Origin: Streptosporangiaceae bacterium
GTDB lineage: Bacteria; Actinomycetota; Actinomycetes; Streptosporangiales; Streptosporangiaceae
DNA length: 13,347 bases
Assembly: GCA_030040415.1 (NCBI GenBank)
Contig: JASHTT010000050.1
Coordinates: forward strand, 1 to 13,347
Direction: 5' to 3'
Part shown: piece by piece, positions 7,343 through 13,347 of the stretch
Layout of the letters: every line of letters begins with the position of its first letter
Numbering within the stretch: position 1 is the stretch's first letter
The notes under the pieces: generated by a model
Database searches by the model: none
What the model saw: only the letters and a program-made list of their open reading frames with translations
Told to the model about the DNA's origin: nothing
Made by a program: the position numbers and the translations under genes

Positions 7343-8464
7343 ATGACACAGCACCACACGACCCACGACGCGACGCCACAGGGCAGCTGGCGCGGCTGGC
7401 TTGGCCGCCTGACCGCAGCGGCCGCAGCTGCGACCCTTGCTGCTTCGCTCGGCGCGACCGCGGCGAGCGCCAGCACGGCAGCGTCAGAGCGACCCGCAAT
7501 GCCTCCCACGTTCTCGCCGAGCATCGGCCCGATCGCCCAGGTCAAGAGCAACGCATCCCCGGCGCTGACAACCTTCACCTTCCCTGGCTCGTCGGTGCAG
7601 CACGAACTGATCCTCTGGAAGGGTTTCCAGGCGAACCTCAGTTTGTACGACAAGTACACGACGAACGCCGCGCTGACCACCTGGTCCGCGGCACAGCAAG
7701 TCGGCAGCGCGCCCACCACGCTGCACCGGCCGTCCGCGGCCTTCTACGTATCCGGCTCCGTGCACCAGATCATCGTGGTCTGGCAGGGCTCGGGTCCCGC
7801 CTATGACATCTGGTACTCGATCGGCATCGCCGAGCCCAGTCACGTCATCGACTGGGGGCCGGAGCAGAGCATCCCGGGCACGGCCACGTCAAACGGCCCG
7901 TCGGTCTTCAAGGCGCTGCACTCCAACAGGCTGATCCTGGTCTGGAAGGACCTGACCACAAACGACATCGGCTACATGATCGGCACTCCGATCGCGGGCG
8001 GTGTCCACTGGGGCACGGCCAGCACGCTGCCCGGTGACGCACTCACCAGCGCGTCGCCGAGCGTCGCCGAGGTCAACTCCCCCACCGGGGCGAACTCCGG
8101 GACGATCTACGTGTTCTGGTCTGGCACGCCGCTGGGCCGGCCGTTCTACGAGACCACCGCGGACCCGCTGACCGGAAGCCCGACCTTCTCACCGGAGCAC
8201 GGCTTCCCGCTCGGCAAGCAAACCCGCCAGCTCGCCGGCCCTGAGGAGCAGGCGGTGGGAGCCAATGACACCTATCCGCTGCTCGTCGCGTACGTCAACA
8301 GGACCTCAGACGCCGTCAACTACGTGCTGATGAACGCGGCCGGCGCGACTAGCGCGGTGCTTACCGTGCCGGGCACCACTTCGATCCTCGGTCCTGCCCT
8401 GTTCGGCCGCATGCTGGCGGCGACTGCCCAGAGCGGCCACGCCTTCTACAACCTGTTGCCGTAA
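7343..8464 (+). CDS. Secreted propeller-like repeat protein B (paralogue of the protein at 3316-4458)
   Basis: This is a 373-residue exported protein of unknown function. The start ATG at 7343 has an ideal AAGGAG six bases upstream; in-frame codons back to 7232 would add a non-signal extension. Residues 1-44 form a long signal peptide (GWLGRL, Ala-rich core, ASA cleavage). The mature part matches protein A along its whole length: SPALTTFTFPG (72-82), IWYSIGIAE (156-164), IPGTATSNGPSVF (177-189) with LHSNRLILVW (192-201), SPSVAEV (238-244), and TYPLLVAY (310-317). It shows the same strand-W / Y-x-I-G / W / IPG periodicity, pointing to a beta-propeller. It lacks the C-terminal CGDC of protein A and ends in HAFYNLLP. 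It lies 131 bp downstream of the STAND gene on the same strand, so it may be in its operon or under its control. Confidence 0.82.
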   Translation: MTQHHTTHDATPQGSWRGWLGRLTAAAAAATLAASLGATAASASTAASERPAMPPTFSPSIGPIAQVKSNASPALTTFTFPGSSVQHELILWKGFQANLSLYDKYTTNAALTTWSAAQQVGSAPTTLHRPSAAFYVSGSVHQIIVVWQGSGPAYDIWYSIGIAEPSHVIDWGPEQSIPGTATSNGPSVFKALHSNRLILVWKDLTTNDIGYMIGTPIAGGVHWGTASTLPGDALTSASPSVAEVNSPTGANSGTIYVFWSGTPLGRPFYETTADPLTGSPTFSPEHGFPLGKQTRQLAGPEEQAVGANDTYPLLVAYVNRTSDAVNYVLMNAAGATSAVLTVPGTTSILGPALFGRMLAATAQSGHAFYNLLP

Positions 8465-8489
8465 CGCGACAGCACCCTCTCGGCGTACT

Positions 8490-8523
8490 GCGGGCCGCAG
8501 CCTCGACACGGGCTGCGGTCCGC
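8490..8523. terminator. Bidirectional terminator hairpin between convergent genes
   Basis: GCGGGCCGCAGCC (8490-8502) pairs with GGCTGCGGTCCGC (8511-8523): thirteen pairs with one G-U and an eight-base loop. It lies between the stop of propeller gene B (8464) and the stop of the tetR gene (8532), which face each other. There is no T-tract, as is common for actinobacterial terminators. Confidence 0.75.
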
Positions 8524-8531
8524 TCCGCTGA

Positions 8532-9134
8532 TTACCTGACTCGCAGCGAGCCGAAGGCCTGGCCGATGAGGTATCGCCATTCGTCCCGCACCCTCGCCTT
8601 GTCAGCAGGCGCCGCCTCGGCGACGGCGAGGCCGGCACCGCCGAGCATCCAGAAGCCGAACCGGACCAGGCTGTCGAGCGCCGTGTCGCGGAGGTAACCG
8701 CCGTCGACCAGGTCAATGATGAAGCGCTCGACGAGCCCGTAGGCGTAGTCCTTCTCGCATTCACGCCACCGGTGCCAGCCGAGCGCAGCGGGGCCCTCCA
8801 GCCAGACCAGCCGCCCGTACACCGGGTCGCAGCAATGGGTCAGGTAAGCGTCAAGCGCCAGCATCGCCGCATCCCACGGGTCTGCCGTGCTTGCTGCCGC
8901 GATCACGTCAGCGGTTACCCGGGCCTCTTGCACGTCAAGCACGGCCTCGAAGAGCGCCTGCTTGCTGGCGAAGTGGTGGTACACGGCACCACGGGTGACC
9001 TGGCTGGCCGACGCTACATCCTCCAGCGATGTACCGGCGTAACCGCGCGCAGCGAACAGCGCGGTCGCCTCGTCGAGCAGCGCGGCCCTGGTTGCCTCCG
9101 AGTAGAGCTCACGGCGGCTCTTGACCTCGGACAT
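8532..9134 (-). CDS. TetR/AcrR family transcriptional repressor
   Basis: This 200-residue protein has the usual TetR length. The N-terminal DNA-binding domain contains the conserved alternation of hydrophobic residues and the HTH: ALFAARGYAGTSLEDVASAS (26-45), then VTRGAVYHHFASKQALFEAV (46-65). The C-terminal ligand domain is divergent, as usual. An in-frame open stretch upstream to 9743 runs antisense through the P450 gene and is not coding. The ATG at 9134 is supported by a -10 (TATACT) ending seven bases before it, which predicts a leaderless mRNA. It is divergent from the P450 gene with 111 bp between starts, so it most likely represses the P450 gene and itself, with a P450 substrate or product as inducer (inference). 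Confidence 0.93.
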   Translation of the reverse strand: MSEVKSRRELYSEATRAALLDEATALFAARGYAGTSLEDVASASQVTRGAVYHHFASKQALFEAVLDVQEARVTADVIAAASTADPWDAAMLALDAYLTHCCDPVYGRLVWLEGPAALGWHRWRECEKDYAYGLVERFIIDLVDGGYLRDTALDSLVRFGFWMLGGAGLAVAEAAPADKARVRDEWRYLIGQAFGSLRVR

Positions 9135-9148
9135 GCGCTGAGTATAGT
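9121..9148 (+). promoter_or_regulatory. Candidate sigma-70-type promoter for the P450 gene
   Basis: TTGACC (9121-9126), a 16-bp spacer and TATAGT (9143-9148). Transcription would start near 9155 and give a leader of about 90 bases before the TTG start at 9246. The -35 lies inside the first codons of tetR and the -10 overlaps the tetR -10 on the other strand. Confidence 0.6.
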
Positions 9149-9183
9149 AACAAACACTGAGTATGTGGCAAGCGCAGCGTATG
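9138..9183. promoter_or_regulatory. Three tandem repeats, candidate TetR operators
   Basis: CTGAGTAT occurs exactly at 9138-9145 and 9157-9164, and a related CAGCGTATG lies at 9175-9183. The repeats are spaced 19 and 18 bp. The first overlaps both facing -10 elements. They are direct repeats, not the palindromes most TetR proteins bind, so assignment to the adjacent TetR is an inference. Confidence 0.45.
9141..9171 (-). promoter_or_regulatory. Candidate leaderless promoter for tetR
   Basis: On the minus strand TTGCCA (9171-9166), a 19-bp spacer, then TATACT (9146-9141). The expected transcription start coincides with the A of the tetR ATG (9134), so no Shine-Dalgarno is needed and none is seen. 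The spacer is slightly long. Confidence 0.55.
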
Positions 9184-9245
9184 TGAAATCCCGGCACGGC
9201 GTTCTTCCACCGCAGCGCTATTGCACGGTTAAGGAGTCCCCGGCC

Positions 9246-10472
9246 TTGACAGAAACAGCGCCCCCACCGCTCTTCGATCCGTTCGCGCCGGGCTTTACCG
9301 ACGACCCTTACCCGCAGTACGCGACCATGCGACTTCAGGCGCCTGTCTACCAGCACCCGTTCGGGTTCTGGCTGCTCACCGGCTACGAGGACGTGTCCTG
9401 GCTGCTGCGCGCGCCGGGGCTGTCGGTCGAGGACGACAACGTGGCCGCCGATAGCCTGCTGCGTCAACTGCGCGAGGAGTTTTACGGGGATGGCGCGCCG
9501 CGCGCGAGCGCGCTGTCCATGCTGGACCGGGATCCGCCAGATCACACCAGACTGCGCAAGCTGGTGTCGAAGGCGTTCACGCCGCGGGCCATCCAGGCGT
9601 TGCAGCCGCGAATCACCGAGCTTGTGGACGGCATGCTTGATGAGATCGCCGCTGAGGGCAGCGTGGACCTCGTCGACGCGCTCGCATTCCCGTTGCCGTT
9701 CAGCGTGATCGCCGAGATGCTCGGCACGCCGCCCGCAGACCACGACCGGATCCGGCAGCTCACCGGCACCGTGGTGCGCTCACTCGAGCCGGTGGCCGAT
9801 CCAGAGCTGATCCAGGCGATCCTGGCAGCGGACGAGGAGATGTCCTCGATTGCCGCTGACATGATTGCGTGGAAGCGAGCCAACCCCGCGGACGACCTGC
9901 TCACGGCTCTCATCCAGGCCGAGGACGACGGCGACGCGCTCAGTGACGACGAACTGGTCGCGCAGACACTGCTGCTGTACATCGCTGGCCACGAGACCAC
10001 CGTCAACCTCATCTCCGGCGGCGCCCTGGCGCTCCTGCGTCACCCGGCACAGCTCGCGCTGCTGCGCGCCAACCCGGCGCTGGTCGGCAACGCCGTAGAA
10101 GAAATGCTCAGGTACGACAGCCCGGTTCAGGCCAGCCGGCGGATCACGCTGGAGCCGATCACGGTTGGCGGCGTGACGATCCCGGCTGGTGCATTCGTCA
10201 TGGCGAGCCTCGGCTCGGCCAACCGGGACGAGCGGTTCTGGGGTGCCGACGCCGATCAACTGCAGATCGAGCGTGACAACGCGCGGCAGCACGTGTCCTT
10301 CGGCGCCGGGCACCACCACTGCCTGGGCGCGTCACTGGCCAGGCTGGAGGCCGCCATCGCCTTCGAGCATCTGGTAGGCCGGTTTCCCGGCATGGAGCTT
10401 GCGGGTGACGTGGAGTGGAATGGCCGGATCAACCTGCGCGGCCCGGCGCATCTTCCGGTGTCAGTGAACTAA
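9246..10472 (+). CDS. Cytochrome P450 (bacterial class I type)
   Basis: This 408-residue soluble haem-thiolate monooxygenase has the usual length for actinobacterial P450s. Visible motifs: C-helix DPPDHTRLRKLVSKAFTPR (96-114); I-helix oxygen-activation motif AGHETT (247-252); K-helix EMLR as ExxR (286-289) followed by YDSPVQASRR; haem loop FGAGHHHCLGASLAR (352-366) with Cys359 as iron ligand. All catalytic residues are intact. The TTG start at 9246 is chosen because AAGGAG lies nine bases upstream (9231-9236) and the typical opening DPFAPGFTDDPYPQYATMR follows. The in-frame stretch further upstream is antisense to tetR. No ferredoxin or ferredoxin reductase gene is in the window, so redox partners must come from elsewhere. 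The substrate is unknown. Its stop overlaps the end of the convergent P-loop gene by 12 bp. Confidence 0.95.
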   Translation: MTETAPPPLFDPFAPGFTDDPYPQYATMRLQAPVYQHPFGFWLLTGYEDVSWLLRAPGLSVEDDNVAADSLLRQLREEFYGDGAPRASALSMLDRDPPDHTRLRKLVSKAFTPRAIQALQPRITELVDGMLDEIAAEGSVDLVDALAFPLPFSVIAEMLGTPPADHDRIRQLTGTVVRSLEPVADPELIQAILAADEEMSSIAADMIAWKRANPADDLLTALIQAEDDGDALSDDELVAQTLLLYIAGHETTVNLISGGALALLRHPAQLALLRANPALVGNAVEEMLRYDSPVQASRRITLEPITVGGVTIPAGAFVMASLGSANRDERFWGADADQLQIERDNARQHVSFGAGHHHCLGASLARLEAAIAFEHLVGRFPGMELAGDVEWNGRINLRGPAHLPVSVN

Positions 10473-11630
10473 CTCCGGGCGGTCAGGCCAGCCGATCGAC
10501 TTGGCGATGACACGCGCCGACTCATCTGGGGATAGTCCGGTCGTGTCGACTGCAATGCCCTCGGCCTGCCAATGGTCGAGGGCGCCCGCAGCCTGTACGG
10601 CTTCGCCGGCGACCCCAGCGAGGAACTCAGCCGACTGACCGCGCAGGCGATCCCCCGTCTCCGGCCAGCTCCCGCCCGCGCCGCGTGACATGATCCGCTG
10701 CCTCAGTTCTCCGTTGTCCACCCGGAGGCGAACAAGATCGACCTCGGTAGCTGGCAGCGAATCGAGGTACAGCTGCAAGTCAGCCTGACTGGTGATCGAG
10801 CCCGACACAACCAGATGAGTTGCGCCCGTAGCTCGGTAGTTCCGCCAGATCGCAGCCAGGTTGCCGGCCTTCAGGCGCTGATTGTCCTGGTCAGTAGCAT
10901 CGGCTGGCTGCAGGAACCCGAGCTGGCCCAGGTCCACGTAACCGACGGTAAGCCCGGCGCTGAGGCAGGACATAAAGAAACGGAAGCCGATCGTTGACTT
11001 CCCCACGCCGGTCGTTCCGGTGATGAGAGAAATCCTTCCGCCGATGGCGGGGCCCGGCTGCAGGGACAACTGGCCGGCACAATCGTCAAGCTCGCCAGTA
11101 AAGCCGGGCCAGTCCTTGCACGCCGCGCGGATCAGGCGCGGCACCTCACCGCCGGGCACACCGGTCGTGTCGACGCACGCGTCGGCGAAGGTGCTGCCAT
11201 CCATCTGCCGGACTTCGTCGCGGATCTCCCGGAGCAGTTCGTCCGTATCGTCATGCTCCCCGTACCTGGCGATAAAGCGCCGTTCGACATCGTCGGGGTC
11301 GGCGCGCAGGCGGCAGACTGTGACGTCGGCGTCAGGCAGTAGCTCGGTTTCCAGTCCCGATGGGTCGAGAACTCCGTTGACGATGACGCACTGAGCCCCG
11401 GCCGAGCGGTAGCGGGGGATCATCGAGCCGACATTCAGCGCCTTGACGTGCTGTCGGCCAGGATCGCCGGGCGGTGCCGGGTAACACATGCAAAGCTGAT
11501 CGCCATCCGCGAATGCCACGCGCACTCCGGCGGCCGCCAGCTCGGCATACAAGAGCCAGGACACGGTGGACTTGCCAACGCCAGCCGGACCGCATATCCA
11601 CAGTAGTGGGACTCTGAAGCCTGATGTCAC
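10461..11630 (-). CDS. Tandem double P-loop kinase-like protein
   Basis: This 389-residue protein is built of two homologous P-loop NTPase domains. Domain 1 has Walker A GPAGVGKST (14-22), the strand VRVAFADGDQL (36-46), CVIVNGVLD (81-89), VTVCRLRAD (103-111) and VDTTG (153-157). Domain 2 has Walker A GTTGVGKST (205-213), LTVGYVDLGQL (227-237), HLVVSGSIT (272-280), VDLVRLRVD (297-305) and VDTTG (361-365). The order and spacing match, so this is an internal duplication. The fold resembles small-molecule kinases such as adenylylsulfate, gluconate or shikimate kinase-like proteins; no known substrate motif was recognised. Both Walker A lysines are kept. The start is GTG at 11630, without a clear Shine-Dalgarno. 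It is divergent from the terpene-cyclase-like gene (114 bp between starts) and convergent with the P450 gene, overlapping it by 12 bp. Confidence 0.85.
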   Translation of the reverse strand: MTSGFRVPLLWICGPAGVGKSTVSWLLYAELAAAGVRVAFADGDQLCMCYPAPPGDPGRQHVKALNVGSMIPRYRSAGAQCVIVNGVLDPSGLETELLPDADVTVCRLRADPDDVERRFIARYGEHDDTDELLREIRDEVRQMDGSTFADACVDTTGVPGGEVPRLIRAACKDWPGFTGELDDCAGQLSLQPGPAIGGRISLITGTTGVGKSTIGFRFFMSCLSAGLTVGYVDLGQLGFLQPADATDQDNQRLKAGNLAAIWRNYRATGATHLVVSGSITSQADLQLYLDSLPATEVDLVRLRVDNGELRQRIMSRGAGGSWPETGDRLRGQSAEFLAGVAGEAVQAAGALDHWQAEGIAVDTTGLSPDESARVIAKSIGWPDRPELVH

Positions 11631-11708
11631 GCCGGCGATGATCTCAAGCGCCGTGGCATCTCAGCAACGCGGATACTGCGGCAGCCGCCCGCCGCACGGC
11701 ACATCGAC

Positions 11709-11737
11709 TTGGTATGCGCCCGCCGGCGTCGTAACTT
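11709..11737 (+). promoter_or_regulatory. Candidate leaderless promoter for the terpene-cyclase-like gene
   Basis: TTGGTA (11709-11714), a 17-bp spacer and TAACTT (11732-11737, matching TANNNT). The -10 ends seven bases before the ATG at 11745, so transcription would begin at or next to the A of the start codon. No Shine-Dalgarno is visible there, which agrees with a leaderless mRNA. Confidence 0.5.
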
Positions 11738-11744
11738 GGCGTCG

Positions 11745-12779
11745 ATGAATGCGAAGGACACCCGGCAGGACCAGCAGGCACTGGCCTTCCTGCTCAAGTC
11801 TGCCGAGCCCGCCATCCGCCGGCTGACTCGGCGCGATCTTCTCGGCCAGGATGATCACGAGGACGACGCCGCAATCCTGGCCGGGCCGAAGGTCTCTGCG
11901 CTGCTGGCCGGCCAGCGCCCGGGGGAATTCCGCCCCGGCAGCGGGTGGCGCAGCTGGCCAGGCGCGGAGTTCGGGTTCGACGAACTCAATCCGTACCGCA
12001 GCTGGGCCGGTGCCCACTGGCGGCTCGTCTCCCTGGTTGAACTCGGCATTCCTGAGCATGAGAAACGAGCCTGCCTGGCAGTTGAGCAGGTACTCGGCTG
12101 GCTGGCCAGGTCCGAGCGGATCCGCGAAGTGGTCTACCTGAATGGCCTAGCCCGCCGTTGCGCCTCGCAGGAAGGCAACGCGCTGGCGGTCTGCTGCCGG
12201 CTCGGCCTGGCCGGTGATGAGCGCGTAGCGTTCCTGGCCGACCTGCTCATCAGCTGGCAGTGGCCAGATGGCGGCTGGAACTGCGACCGGAAGGCCACTG
12301 GCCGGCGCTCCTCGTTCCATGAGTCGCTCGCGCCGGCGTGGGGCTTGCATGAGTACGCGCGGGCGACCGGGGACAGCCGGGCCCAGGCGGCTGCCGATCG
12401 CGCCGCCGAACTGTTCCTGTCACACCAGCTGTTCCGGTCGCTGCGTACTGGGGAGCCGATCGACAAGGAGTGGCTGCAGCCGCACTACCCGCCCTACTGG
12501 CACTACGACGTCCTGCAGGGCCTGCACATCCTGGTCCGCCTCGGCCACGCCAGCGATCCTCGGCTCGCGGACGCGGTATCTCTGCTTGACGGCCAGCGGT
12601 CGGCGGACGGCACCTGGAGCGCCGGGGAGCCCTGGTGGAAGCCGCTCGGAGCCGGCCGCGACGGTAACCGCGGTCTCAAGGCCTGGAACGTGGAGGCAGT
12701 CGACTGGGGCCAGTCCGGACCCAACGAGATGATCACCCTCAATGCGCTGCGTGTGCTGCGGGCCGTCGCCCGCGGCTAG
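11745..12779 (+). CDS. Terpene cyclase/prenyltransferase-like alpha-alpha barrel protein
   Basis: This 344-residue protein is related to the squalene-cyclase / prenyltransferase alpha6-alpha6 barrel superfamily. QW-like repeat signatures are WQWPDGGWNCD (171-181) and DGQRSADGTW (282-291). Other notable blocks are FHESLAPAWGLHEYARATGD (191-210) and YPPYWHYDVLQGLHIL (248-263). It is about half the length of squalene-hopene cyclase (about 630 residues), and the DxDD proton donor of those enzymes was not found, so it is probably not a hopanoid cyclase. Short actinobacterial proteins of this type are usually of unknown function. The ATG at 11745 is preferred to an in-frame TTG at 11709 because a TANNNT -10 lies just before it. 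No signal peptide is seen, so it is probably cytoplasmic. It is convergent with the hydrolase gene at 12794. Confidence 0.75.
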   Translation: MNAKDTRQDQQALAFLLKSAEPAIRRLTRRDLLGQDDHEDDAAILAGPKVSALLAGQRPGEFRPGSGWRSWPGAEFGFDELNPYRSWAGAHWRLVSLVELGIPEHEKRACLAVEQVLGWLARSERIREVVYLNGLARRCASQEGNALAVCCRLGLAGDERVAFLADLLISWQWPDGGWNCDRKATGRRSSFHESLAPAWGLHEYARATGDSRAQAAADRAAELFLSHQLFRSLRTGEPIDKEWLQPHYPPYWHYDVLQGLHILVRLGHASDPRLADAVSLLDGQRSADGTWSAGEPWWKPLGAGRDGNRGLKAWNVEAVDWGQSGPNEMITLNALRVLRAVARG

Positions 12780-12788
12780 CCGAGGGCG
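12767..12788. terminator. Possible bidirectional terminator spanning a stop codon
   Basis: CGCCC (12767-12771) pairs with GGGCG (12784-12788), with the palindrome CGGCTAGCCG (12773-12782) inside. The structure includes the TAG stop of the cyclase-like gene and lies before the stop of the convergent hydrolase gene (12794). There is a G/A mismatch between the two stems and no T-tract. Confidence 0.4.
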
Positions 12789-12793
12789 GGGCG

Positions 12794-13347
12794 TCAGCGT
12801 TCGGCGAGAAACGCGGCGATCTCGGCGGCCAGCTCGGGAGCTCTGAACGCGCCTCCGTGATCGCCGGGGACGCGGACGAACCGCGCAGCGGGCATGAGCG
12901 CGGCCAGTTTGTCGGCATCAGATCGCTCGTCCTGATCGCCGATCGCGACCAGCGTCGCGATCGTAATCTTGCGCAGCTCGTCCTCGGGCGTGGGGACGAG
13001 CGAGCTCAGCAGGTACAACAGCGCCTGCGGGTCGGAGTCAGAGTTTGAGATCCACTGCGCAAGTGACGCCTCTGCCGAGCCGGACTCGACCGCACTCCCG
13101 TTGACGAGCGCAGCAAGCACGCGGTAGTTCTGCCCGCCACCCTGCGGGCCACTGACCTTGGCGAGTCCCTGCCCGGCCACGATCGCGCGGCCGGGATTCG
13201 CGCCACGCGCGAGCATGCGGACCACGATCCGCGCGCCGAGCGAATAGCCGCCTAGGTCGTACTCTCCATCGCCAAGTCCGAGATGATCCACGAGTGCAAG
13301 CCCGTCGTCGGCCAGTACGTCCGGCGGATAGGCAGCGGGGTCGCGCG
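12794..13347 (-). CDS. Alpha/beta hydrolase, C-terminal part, cut by the right edge
   Basis: The last 183 residues of an alpha/beta-hydrolase-fold enzyme are visible; the N-terminus lies beyond the window. The reading frame is open to the right edge, where it reads RDPAAYPPDVLADDGLALVD, so the GTG at 13291 is internal and not the start. The nucleophile elbow is GYSLG with the catalytic serine. The probable acid is in VAIGDQDE and the probable catalytic histidine in VPGDHGGAF near the C-terminus, so the triad looks complete. The substrate is unknown; close actinobacterial relatives are small soluble esterase or lactonase-like proteins. Only 14 bp separate its stop from that of the convergent cyclase-like gene. 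Confidence 0.88.
   Translation of the reverse strand, partial: RDPAAYPPDVLADDGLALVDHLGLGDGEYDLGGYSLGARIVVRMLARGANPGRAIVAGQGLAKVSGPQGGGQNYRVLAALVNGSAVESGSAEASLAQWISNSDSDPQALLYLLSSLVPTPEDELRKITIATLVAIGDQDERSDADKLAALMPAARFVRVPGDHGGAFRAPELAAEIAAFLAER

Noticed and set aside
8772..9245. N-terminal extension of the P450 reading frame
   Set aside because: It is antisense to tetR. The P450 opening motif and AAGGAG place the start at the TTG at 9246.
9135..9743. N-terminal extension of the TetR reading frame
   Set aside because: It runs antisense through the P450 gene. TetR length and the leaderless promoter place the start at 9134.
11745..12779. Squalene-hopene cyclase
   Set aside because: The protein is half the usual length and no DxDD motif was found, so only fold-level similarity is claimed.
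1..13347. CRISPR array, tRNA, rRNA, prophage or integrative element
   Set aside because: No spaced repeats, cloverleaf genes, integrase or phage structural genes were seen; the only mobile-element hint is the weak relic near 3157-3264.

Overview
The window looks like chromosomal accessory DNA from a high-GC filamentous actinobacterium. The evidence is the strong G/C bias at third codon positions, GTG and TTG starts, an XRE-NB-ARC-TPR regulator, a class I bacterial P450 and Ala-rich signal peptides. Genus cannot be fixed from the sequence. Eleven protein genes are supported, two of them cut by the window edges. No tRNA, rRNA, CRISPR array or intact insertion sequence was seen.

Layout. (1) Positions 1-4458 are a minus-strand run: a secreted propeller-like protein, an MFS exporter, a secreted GH114-like glycosidase and the first part of a secretory lipase. 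(2) Positions 4695-8464 are plus strand: a STAND-type regulator (XRE HTH, NB-ARC ATPase, seven 40-residue TPRs) and a second secreted propeller-like protein. This second protein is a clear paralogue of the one on the other side of the regulator. (3) Positions 8532-10472 hold a divergent TetR repressor / cytochrome P450 pair with overlapping promoters. (4) Positions 10461-11630 encode a protein made of two tandem P-loop kinase-like domains. It converges on, and overlaps, the P450 gene. (5) Positions 11745-12779 encode a terpene-cyclase/prenyltransferase-like alpha-alpha barrel protein, divergent from the P-loop gene. (6) Positions 12794-13347 hold the C-terminal part of an alpha/beta hydrolase.

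How the genes may work together. The most distinctive unit is the STAND regulator bracketed by two paralogous exported proteins. Both of those genes have hairpins in the leader next to or around the ribosome binding site. I infer a locally regulated export module; ligand and output are unknown. The TetR/P450 unit looks like a self-contained regulated oxidation cassette: two facing promoters share a -10 region, and three copies of a roughly 9-bp repeat lie over and beside them. The lipase, GH114 protein and MFS exporter suggest extracellular polymer or lipid processing. Convergent gene pairs are closed by hairpins at 8490-8523 and 12767-12788.
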